Assembly: GCA_964383505.1 (NCBI GenBank)
Contig: CAYLHB010000023.1
Location: 1 to 9,276 of the forward strand
DNA from: CAYLHB01 sp964383505
GTDB lineage: Bacteria > Patescibacteriota > Minisyncoccia > Phycocordibacterales > UBA12088
DNA: 9,276 nt
Direction: 5' to 3'
Part shown: positions 1 through 4,949 of the stretch, piece by piece
Position numbering within the stretch: the stretch's first letter is position 1
How the letters are laid out: the number at the start of each line of letters is the position of its first letter
Position numbers and translations under genes: made by a program
Notes under the pieces: generated by a model
Told to the model about the DNA's origin: nothing
The model's database searches: none
Seen by the model: only the letters and a program-made list of their open reading frames with translations

Positions 1-397
1 TGGTGGAGATGGGGGGAATCGAACCCCCGTCCAACGGGAATTCTTTGGATGGTCTACAAGCGTAGTTTGCTTTAAGCGTTCGGAAGGGCGGGGCGAAGCA
101 AACGAAATCCGCTCTCCCTAGTCTCTAATCTTTTGCACCGTGTCGAGACTCCACAGCACAGCAACCCGAATGTGATGACGCCGATCCGAACGTATCGGGT
201 GTCAGATCGTACCGACGGCTTTCGGCCAGCTATGTGCTAGGCAAAAGCGAAAGCGAACCCGTTCATCGCAAAATACGGTGAGCGGACCGCCCGTGCGGTG
301 TTGTTTGCACGTATTGGGTTTCCAAGTTTTTTCGAAGCCCTGGTCTTCGGCTTGCGCATCTCAAAGAACGATCCCATTGTCTAAGCCGGTCATCCCC
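1..397 (-). ncRNA. ssrA: tmRNA (transfer-messenger RNA), one-piece
   Basis: tmRNA rescues ribosomes stalled on mRNAs without a stop codon: it enters as an alanyl-tRNA mimic and then supplies a short reading frame that tags the nascent chain for proteolysis. The 3' end reads GTTCGATTCCCCCC then CATCTCCACCA, the classic T-arm, acceptor strand and encoded CCA. The 5' end GGGGATG (397 to 391) pairs with CATCTCC (11 to 5) through all seven acceptor positions, one of them G-U, which fixes both ends and gives 397 nt. Near the 3' end, CTACGCTTGTAGA resembles the conserved tmRNA segment before the T-arm, and GCGCAAGCCGAAG near the 5' end resembles the E. coli GCAUGCCGAGG region. CCAGG and CTTGG flank a PK1-like fold before the tag. 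The 3' end lies exactly at the window edge, so any terminator is outside. It follows smpB on the same strand. Identification is very secure. Confidence 0.96.
237..308 (-). other. tmRNA tag reading frame (23 codons plus TAG)
   Basis: Within the tmRNA the resume codon is taken as GCA at 308-306. It is preceded by TACGT, which keeps the A at -4 that matches the A86 position needed for frame choice in E. coli tmRNA (UAGUC-GCA). The frame begins A-N-N-T-A-R-A-V-R-S and ends N-G-F-A-F-A-F-A before TAG at 239-237. The ANN opening resembles the usual A-N-D/A-N-N starts. The stop lies in a small stem, CTAGC paired with GCTGG, matching helix 5 of other tmRNAs. The tag is about twice the E. coli length (10 encoded residues) and ends -FAFA rather than -LAA, like the mycoplasma tags that end -YAFA or -FAFA. 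The frame choice is inferred, but no other nearby GCA frame gives a comparable tag. Confidence 0.85.
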
Positions 398-432
398 TTC
401 AAACACACCGTAGCAAGAATGTGCTTGAAGGG
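395..432 (-). other. Leader stem spanning the mature 5' end of tmRNA
   Basis: Reading on the minus strand, CCCTTCAA (432-425) can pair with TTGAAGGG (402-395). After a one-base mismatch, CACA (423-420) pairs with TGTG (407-404), around a 12-base loop. The distal arm includes the first three bases of mature tmRNA, so this fold would compete with the acceptor stem. It also overlaps a second possible hairpin, GGGAAG-CTC-CTTCCC (444-430). Whether it serves maturation or is fortuitous cannot be told from one sequence. Confidence 0.4.
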
Positions 433-450
433 AAGGAGCTTCCCAGTAAT

Positions 451-481
451 CCTATACCTAATCTATCTCATCGAATTTCAA
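451..481 (-). promoter_or_regulatory. Weak candidate ssrA promoter
   Basis: TTGAAA (481-476) and TATAGG (456-451) are separated by 19 bases, longer than the preferred 17. Transcription would start near 444, at the first base of the GGGAAG-CTC-CTTCCC hairpin, giving a leader of about 47 bases that RNase P would remove. Co-transcription from smpB, 88 bases upstream of the mature RNA, is equally possible. Confidence 0.25.
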
Positions 482-485
482 AGTC

Positions 486-935
486 TTAACCTGCTCGTTT
501 CATCATTCGTTCAATTTCACGGTCACTCTCGCGTTTTTTGATACTCTCTCGCTTGTCGGCCTTCTTCTTGCCGCGAGCGATGGCGAGTCGGAGCTTTAAC
601 CGATTCCTGTCAGCATTATACATCGAAATAGGCACTATTGTCAATCCCTTCTGGGACTCAGCGCCGAGGAGCGCATCGAGCTCTTTCTTGGTCAACAGGA
701 GGCGTCGGGGGCGGGCGGGATCGTAACCCTTTTCAATGTTTGAAGGTTGGTACGGCTCAATGGTGGCCCCCACGAGGTATGCTTCGCCACCGCGCACCAC
801 CACGTGCGCACCCTCAAGTTTTGCACGGCCCTTGCGCACACTCTTCACCTCATGCCCTGAAAGCTCCATGCCCGCACTAAACTCTTGCAGGAGCTCAAAG
901 TTAAAGCCCGCTTTTTTGTTTCGTACCACATCCAT
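486..935 (-). CDS. smpB: SsrA-binding protein SmpB
   Basis: SmpB binds the tRNA-like domain of tmRNA, carries it to the stalled ribosome and fills the missing anticodon arm and empty mRNA channel. The 149-residue protein matches the family along its whole length: NKKAGFNFELLQEFSAGMEL at residues 6-25, GHEVKSVRKGRAKLEGAHV (E. coli GWEVKSLRAGKANI) at 27-45, DPARPRRLLLTKKELDALLG at about 72-91, and the ARGKKKADKRESIKKRE segment (E. coli AKGKKQHDKRSDIKERE) at about 120-136, followed by a basic tail that enters the decoding centre. I chose ATG at 935 over the in-frame ATG at 947, because the latter falls inside a good extended -10 element whose expected start of transcription is 935; the mRNA would be leaderless. 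The stop is TAA. Its neighbour downstream on the same strand is ssrA, its RNA partner. There are no anomalies. Confidence 0.96.
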   Translation of the reverse strand: MDVVRNKKAGFNFELLQEFSAGMELSGHEVKSVRKGRAKLEGAHVVVRGGEAYLVGATIEPYQPSNIEKGYDPARPRRLLLTKKELDALLGAESQKGLTIVPISMYNADRNRLKLRLAIARGKKKADKRESIKKRESDREIERMMKRAG

Positions 936-942
936 ACGCGCA

Positions 943-951
943 AGCATAGCA
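943..951 (-). promoter_or_regulatory. Extended -10 promoter of smpB, leaderless start
   Basis: On the minus strand TGCTATGCT (951-943) is an extended -10 (TGn plus a TATAAT-like hexamer). It is followed by seven bases and then the ATG of smpB, so transcription should begin at or one base before the start codon. No -35 hexamer is seen at normal spacing, as expected for the extended type. Confidence 0.6.
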
Positions 952-968
952 CATTGCGGCAACCCATA

Positions 969-977
969 TGGTATACT
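969..977 (+). promoter_or_regulatory. Extended -10 promoter of fba, leaderless start
   Basis: TGGTATACT (969-977) is an extended -10 with a five-of-six hexamer match. The next six bases lead exactly to ATG at 984, so the predicted +1 is the A of the start codon. It lies back to back with the smpB promoter in the 48-bp gap and overlaps the palindrome CCATATGG (964-971). Confidence 0.65.
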
Positions 978-983
978 CACTTC

Positions 984-1994
984 ATGGTTCCGCCGATACA
1001 GGAAATAGCGAAGCGTCTCATGGTGAAGGGGAAAGGCATTCTCGCAGCAGACGAGAGTATTGTGAGCATGAACGGTCGCCTTGCCGCGCTCGGCATTGAG
1101 CAGTCGGAGTCGCGCCGGCGCGAGTACCGTGACCTTCTCTTTACCGCCCCCGACATAGAGAAGTACCTCACCGGGGTCATTCTCGTGGACGAGACGATAC
1201 GGCAGAGCGGACTCGACGGTCGTTTGTTTTCCCACGTGCTTGAGAGCAGGGGCATCATCCCCGGTATCAAGGTGGACAAGGGCAAGGTACCCCTCACTAA
1301 TTTTCCCGAGGAAGAAGTGACCGAGGGCCTCGATGGCTTGCGTGAGCGTCTTGCCGAGTACTACACACTCGGCGCACGTTTCACCAAGTGGCGTGCGGTC
1401 GTAAAAATTGGCGACAACCTCCCGTCCTACGAGGCGGTGCGGGCCAATGCGCACACACTTGCTCGCTACGCATCACTCGTGCAAGAAGCGCACATGGTGC
1501 CCATTATCGAGCCGGAGGTGCTCTACGATGGCACGCACACGCTTGAGCGCTGTGAAGAGGTCTTGCGTCTCACCTTTGACACCTGTTTTTCAGAGCTCGA
1601 CATGTACCGTGTGGCACTGAGTGGCCTCATTCTCAAAACGAGCATGGCGCTTCCCGGCAAGGAATCAGGCAACGAAGCGAGCCCGACCGACGTGGCGGCC
1701 GCTACTTCGCGTGCGCTCCGAAGTGCGGTGCCCCCCACGCTCGCGGGTGTGGTATTCCTCTCGGGTGGCCAGGCGCCAAAGCAGGCAACCGAAAACCTCA
1801 ACGCGATCGCACAAGCGGGGCCGTACCCGTGGCCCGTCACCTTTTCATACTCGCGTGCGGTACAGGAGCCGGCGCTCCGCGAGTGGAATGGCAAAGCAGA
1901 GAATACCCACTACGCACAGACCGCGCTCGTACATCGGCTCATGATGAATGTGCTCGCGCAAGAGGGTCGCTACGTGCGTGATTCCGATTCCTAG
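984..1994 (+). CDS. fba: Fructose-bisphosphate aldolase, class I
   Basis: This cytosolic enzyme cleaves fructose 1,6-bisphosphate to dihydroxyacetone phosphate and glyceraldehyde 3-phosphate in glycolysis, and runs in reverse for gluconeogenesis. It belongs to the eukaryotic-type class I family, which uses a Schiff-base lysine and no metal. In its 336 residues I see GKGILAADES (16-25, Asp23), GIKVDKG (94-100, Lys97), FTKWRAVVKI (133-142, Lys135, Trp136), IIEPEVL (174-180, Glu176 and Glu178), GLILKTSMALPG (214-225, Schiff-base Lys218), AVPPTLAGVVFLSGGQ (248-263) and FSYSRAVQ (287-294). All key catalytic residues of rabbit aldolase have counterparts. The C-terminus ends YVRDSDS and does not have the vertebrate C-terminal Tyr. 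ATG 984 is chosen because it sits six bases after an extended -10; a longer frame to 885 would overlap smpB and precede the promoter. It probably forms an operon with the next gene, one base downstream. Confidence 0.95.
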   Translation: MVPPIQEIAKRLMVKGKGILAADESIVSMNGRLAALGIEQSESRRREYRDLLFTAPDIEKYLTGVILVDETIRQSGLDGRLFSHVLESRGIIPGIKVDKGKVPLTNFPEEEVTEGLDGLRERLAEYYTLGARFTKWRAVVKIGDNLPSYEAVRANAHTLARYASLVQEAHMVPIIEPEVLYDGTHTLERCEEVLRLTFDTCFSELDMYRVALSGLILKTSMALPGKESGNEASPTDVAAATSRALRSAVPPTLAGVVFLSGGQAPKQATENLNAIAQAGPYPWPVTFSYSRAVQEPALREWNGKAENTHYAQTALVHRLMMNVLAQEGRYVRDSDS

Positions 1995-1995
1995 C

Positions 1996-3231
1996 ATGTC
2001 GCTACGCGCTCTCTCTCTGCTCCTGCTCTTGCTCCTTGCGCTCTCAAGCGCAACCATTGCCTCCGCGGCCACGTTCCGTTCTGGCGAGAACTACACCCTT
2101 GAGCGTGATGCAACCCTCGAAGACAACCTCTACGTGGCGGGAAGCGCGGTGTTTATCGACGGCACTGTAGCGGGGGATCTCCTCGCCGCCGGAGGTGAGG
2201 TGACGGTGAACGGTCCAGTAGGCGAAGACGCGATGCTTGCCGGCGGGCGCGTGTCGGTGGGCACCGATGTTGGGGGTGACGTGCGTGCGGTGGGGGGCGA
2301 GGTGACGCTCACGGGGAGTGTGGGTGGCGATGCCGCGCTCGCGGGAGGTACACTTCGCATTGAAGCATCAACGGAAGTCGCGGGCGATCTCGTGGTGGTT
2401 GCCGACGTGCTGGTGGTTGACGGAGTGGTGAAGGGCGACCTCATGGGGCATGTTCGAGTGCTCACCCTCAATGGTCGTGTCGAAGGTGACACCTCGCTCT
2501 CTGTGCGCGAGTCGGTAGCGCTTACCGACACCGCCTACATCGGAGGCAACTTTGCCTACCACGCACCACGTGAGGCGACACGCTCGGAGCAGGCGATAGT
2601 GGGGGGTACTACTGACTACCAACCGCTCTCCCAACAATCCGGAGGAGCTTCCAGTATGGTCTCCTCATTTGTAATGACCTTGCTTATGGTGCTCGTTCCC
2701 GCACTTGTGCTCTTCTACCTCATACCTCGCCACCTCCATGTGTTTACTGAGCGCGTGGTACGTGGAAACGGCTACGTACTCCTCTGGGGGGTACTCTCGC
2801 TCGTGGTGATTCCGGTTGCTGCAGTCGTGAGCATCGTTACGGTGGTGGGGGTACTGCCGGGAGTGGTGGCACTCCTTTTCTACGGGGCACTGCTCGCTGT
2901 TGCGCGTGTCCTTGCTTCCGTTGTGGCTGGTGCGATACTCGTCGTGTGGCTCATGCGCAAGGATGTGTCGCACACCCGCATGTACCACGTGGTGCTCGGG
3001 TTTGTGGCACTTGAGTTCATTGCGCTCGTGCCGCTACTCGGCTTCCTTGCTGTTGCCATGGTGTACCTTGCAGTGTTTGGGACGCTTGTGCGGATGCTGT
3101 ACGAAACACTTCTAACATCCATTCGCAGCGGTGCGCACGTAACGGACACCTCCACGATACCCATCGCATTCGCGCCCCCGCCGGAAACCTACACGCACGA
3201 TTACGAAAACGAGCCTCGCAAGGGGGAGTAG
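1996..3231 (+). CDS. Secreted membrane protein with bactofilin-like repeats
   Basis: The 411-residue protein has three parts. Residues 1-24 are a signal peptide: a short basic start, seven consecutive Leu, and an Ala-Ser-Ala cleavage site before Ala25. Residues of about 40-185 hold strongly repetitive short strands, with recurring G-x-V-x-G-D and A/G-G-G-x-V turns about 18-20 residues apart, the pattern of polymer-forming bactofilin-type beta-helices. From about 220 to 370 there are roughly five hydrophobic membrane helices, then a short polar tail rich in Pro, Thr and acidic residues. The repeats would lie outside the cell and the helices anchor it. Canonical bactofilins are small cytosolic filament proteins, so this is a divergent surface version of unknown job, perhaps in the envelope. 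The ATG is one base past the fba TAG (TAGCATG), implying translational coupling; a longer start at 1948 would spoil the signal peptide and overlap fba. Confidence 0.8.
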   Translation: MSLRALSLLLLLLLALSSATIASAATFRSGENYTLERDATLEDNLYVAGSAVFIDGTVAGDLLAAGGEVTVNGPVGEDAMLAGGRVSVGTDVGGDVRAVGGEVTLTGSVGGDAALAGGTLRIEASTEVAGDLVVVADVLVVDGVVKGDLMGHVRVLTLNGRVEGDTSLSVRESVALTDTAYIGGNFAYHAPREATRSEQAIVGGTTDYQPLSQQSGGASSMVSSFVMTLLMVLVPALVLFYLIPRHLHVFTERVVRGNGYVLLWGVLSLVVIPVAAVVSIVTVVGVLPGVVALLFYGALLAVARVLASVVAGAILVVWLMRKDVSHTRMYHVVLGFVALEFIALVPLLGFLAVAMVYLAVFGTLVRMLYETLLTSIRSGAHVTDTSTIPIAFAPPPETYTHDYENEPRKGE

Positions 3232-3267
3232 GATCTCAGTCCACGTTGTCATGTCGTGGTACGTGTG

Positions 3268-3300
3268 AAAAAAAGAAAGGGCGCTTCATGTGAAGCACCC
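3268..3300 (-). terminator. Rho-independent terminator reading on the minus strand
   Basis: On the minus strand GGGTGCTTCA is followed by TGAAGCGCCC, forming a ten-position stem with one A/C mismatch (effective loop ATGT or ACAT), then TTTCTTTTTTT. The U-rich tail is only on this strand; reading on the plus strand the hairpin is followed by GGGATTGG. No minus-strand protein gene lies just upstream, which is why a small RNA is suspected. On the plus strand the hairpin might still mark the 3' end of the aldolase operon. Confidence 0.6.
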
Positions 3301-3379
3301 GGGATTGGTGTGGCAATAATTTGCCCGATTGCGATGGGTCAAAGACCCATAAAAGGGATGAAAGAACTAGGGTACAGAT
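3268..3379 (-). ncRNA. Candidate small RNA with three hairpins
   Basis: The minus strand of this gap carries a full set of transcription signals without a protein gene: a plausible promoter (TTGCAT, 16 bases, TATTCT), then two perfect hairpins, ATGGGTC-TTT-GACCCAT (3350-3334) and GGCAA-ATTA-TTGCC (3325-3312), then a hairpin with a U-tract (3300-3268). The product would be about 105-112 nt. I do not recognise it as 6S, SRP or RNase P RNA, and the only short ATG frame in it stops after three codons. The alternative is that the hairpins are the 3' end of the plus-strand operon and the promoter is chance. Confidence 0.35.
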
Positions 3380-3387
3380 GTTAGAAT
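3379..3387 (+). promoter_or_regulatory. Candidate extended -10 promoter for nth-mutY
   Basis: TGTTAGAAT (3379-3387) is an extended -10 with hexamer TAGAAT. Transcription would start near 3394, giving about 54 bases of leader before nth. It overlaps the minus-strand -10 of the candidate small RNA, so the two would be mutually exclusive. No good -35 is seen. Confidence 0.4.
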
Positions 3388-3410
3388 ACACCCGCCACAG
3401 TAGTATGCAA
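3383..3410 (-). promoter_or_regulatory. Candidate sigma-70 promoter of the minus-strand small RNA
   Basis: TTGCAT (3410-3405), 16 bases, then TATTCT (3388-3383) on the minus strand. The expected start is a purine near 3379-3375. The match is moderate, and the case rests on it lying about 110 bases before a U-tract terminator. Confidence 0.35.
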
Positions 3411-3447
3411 CTGTCAGTATCCCCAGAAATACACCACGCAATACCCT

Positions 3448-4110
3448 ATGAAAAATGACAAGTTCCACGAAAGAACAGTGCGTGCGCATGCACTCGACAC
3501 AAAACTTAAGAAACTTTTTCCGCACGTGCGCATCGCGCTCGCTTATGGCTCGCCGTGGGAGCTTCTCGTGGCGGTCATACTCTCCGCCCAGTGCACGGAT
3601 GTGATGGTGAACAAGGTCACCCCGCGTCTTTTTGCAAAGTATCCGACACTTCACGCATACGTTGCCGCCAACCCTGTGGAGTTTGCCGAAGATATTCGTT
3701 CCACCGGTTTTTTCAATAGCAAAGCGAAGCACATCCTCGCGGCCGCACGCATGGTAGAGGAAGAGTATGGAGGCGTAGTTCCATGCACCATGGAGGAACT
3801 CCTGCGCATTCCCGGTGTGGCGCGGAAAACAGCAAACGTGGTTTTGGGGAACGCGTACGGTGTAGTGGAGGGTATCGCGGTTGACACCCACGTGCGGCGA
3901 TTCGCGGTACGTTTCGACCTCTCAGACTCCACCGACCCTGTGGTGATTGAGCGGGACCTCATGGAGCTTCTTCCGAAAGAAGATTGGTTCGGGTTTACGT
4001 ACCGTGTGATTGAGTATGGCAGGACCATCGCACCTGCGCGAATGTATGATACGAGCCGCGACCCCCTCGTCGCACTCTACCCGCCCGCAGGAGAGCGGTT
4101 TCGTGTCTAG
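3448..4110 (+). CDS. nth: Endonuclease III (DNA glycosylase/AP lyase) lacking FeS cysteines
   Basis: Endonuclease III removes oxidised pyrimidines and nicks the abasic site by beta-elimination in base-excision repair. The 220-residue protein has the full helix-hairpin-helix-GPD fold: PWELLVAVILSAQCTD at 36-51 (E. coli LLIAVLLSAQATD), GFFNSKAKHI at 87-96, the hairpin IPGVARKTANVVLGNAYG at 121-138 with the lyase Lys127, and VDTHVRR at 145-151 with catalytic Asp146. It is close to E. coli in length (211). The C-terminal end, which in E. coli carries C-x6-C-x2-C-x5-C for a [4Fe-4S] cluster, here reads GRTIAPARMYDTSRDP with no cysteine, so the cluster is absent. Only two Cys exist (49 and 113), both elsewhere. 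No Shine-Dalgarno precedes the ATG. It is followed after two bases by a second glycosylase. Confidence 0.92.
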   Translation: MKNDKFHERTVRAHALDTKLKKLFPHVRIALAYGSPWELLVAVILSAQCTDVMVNKVTPRLFAKYPTLHAYVAANPVEFAEDIRSTGFFNSKAKHILAAARMVEEEYGGVVPCTMEELLRIPGVARKTANVVLGNAYGVVEGIAVDTHVRRFAVRFDLSDSTDPVVIERDLMELLPKEDWFGFTYRVIEYGRTIAPARMYDTSRDPLVALYPPAGERFRV

Positions 4111-4112
4111 CT

Positions 4113-4949
4113 ATGACCGGCGCGCTGAACACTTCACCTGAGATGCTCCGAAAGGTGCGTCGTATCGTGTGGGCGCACTACAAGAAGCACGGTCGTCACG
4201 ACCTGCCGTGGCGTGCCACAGCAAATCCGTATCACATTCTCGTGTCAGAGGTTATGCTCCAGCAGACGCAGGTGGTGCGAGTGGTCCCTAAGTATGTCGA
4301 TTTTATACAGAGGTACCCCACGGTCCGTTCGCTCGCACGCGCCTCGTTGCGCGAAGTGCTCGTGTGCTGGCAAGGTCTCGGGTACAACAGGAGAGCGAGA
4401 GCGCTCCATACGTGTGCGCAGGCGATGGTGAAAACCCACAAAGGGAAGGTGCCCAGCGAGTACCACACGCTCCTCGCGCTTCCCGGCATCGGTCCCTACA
4501 CAGCTTCCGCAGTGTGCGTCTTTGCCTTTGAGGAAGCCCGCCCGCTCATCGAGACCAACATACGTACCGTGCTCTTACACCACTTCCTTCCCACACGCGG
4601 GTCGGTGCACGACCGCGAGCTCTATGTGCTCGCGGAGTCGCTCATGGAAACAACACATCCGCGCGAGTGGCACTACGCACTCATGGACTACGGGGCGTTC
4701 CTCAAACAATCAGGCACACGGCTCAATGCGAGGAGCAAGCACTACCGTCCCCAGAGCAAGTTCTCGGGGAGCGACAGAGAGGTGCGGGGCGCGATTGTGC
4801 GCGAGCTTACTCGCCACCCCACCCTCGCAACTTCTGCGCTCTTTCGCTTGCTTTCTTTTGAGAGGGAGCGCGCAACACGCATTCTTGCGACACTCATCAA
4901 CGAAGGCCTCGTGGTTAAGCGACGAGGCACACTTGCGCTTCCTCAATAG
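4113..4949 (+). CDS. mutY: MutY-like A/G-specific adenine glycosylase, cluster-less
   Basis: MutY-type enzymes excise adenine mispaired with 8-oxoguanine, preventing G:C to T:A mutation. In this 278-residue protein I see the MutY signature HDLPWRATANPYHILVSEVMLQQTQV (29-54, catalytic Glu46), WQGLGYNRRARALH (86-99) and the hairpin LPGIGPYTASAV (123-134), with Tyr at the position that is Lys in bifunctional enzymes, so a monofunctional glycosylase is expected. Where MutY has Asp in LDGNV, this protein has IETNIRTV (146-153): Glu147 replaces the catalytic Asp. The FeS cysteines are missing. Instead of the NUDIX-like 8-oxoG-reading domain of full MutY (about 350 residues), the end (about 222-278) looks like a small winged helix: RGAIVRELTRHP, then RATRILATLINEGLV and a basic hairpin. 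Substrate could therefore differ from MutY, for example another mismatch. The start is two bases after the nth TAG, implying coupling; the stop abuts the next gene's stop. Confidence 0.85.
   Translation: MTGALNTSPEMLRKVRRIVWAHYKKHGRHDLPWRATANPYHILVSEVMLQQTQVVRVVPKYVDFIQRYPTVRSLARASLREVLVCWQGLGYNRRARALHTCAQAMVKTHKGKVPSEYHTLLALPGIGPYTASAVCVFAFEEARPLIETNIRTVLLHHFLPTRGSVHDRELYVLAESLMETTHPREWHYALMDYGAFLKQSGTRLNARSKHYRPQSKFSGSDREVRGAIVRELTRHPTLATSALFRLLSFERERATRILATLINEGLVVKRRGTLALPQ

Noticed and set aside
885..983. Longer aldolase start at ATG 885
   Set aside because: It would overlap smpB on the other strand, precede the extended -10 promoter, and add 33 residues with no counterpart in class I aldolases.
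2130..2531. Thr/Ser/Pro-rich minus-strand frame inside the bactofilin-like gene
   Set aside because: Low-complexity shadow of the Gly/Val-rich repeats on the coding strand.
3442..3450. TACCCTATG shared between the nth start and the secG start region
   Set aside because: It is a single nine-base match in opposite functional orientation, not enough to call a common regulatory site.
3367..3891. 174-residue open frame on the minus strand over nth
   Set aside because: It is antisense to the well-supported nth gene and has no family features.
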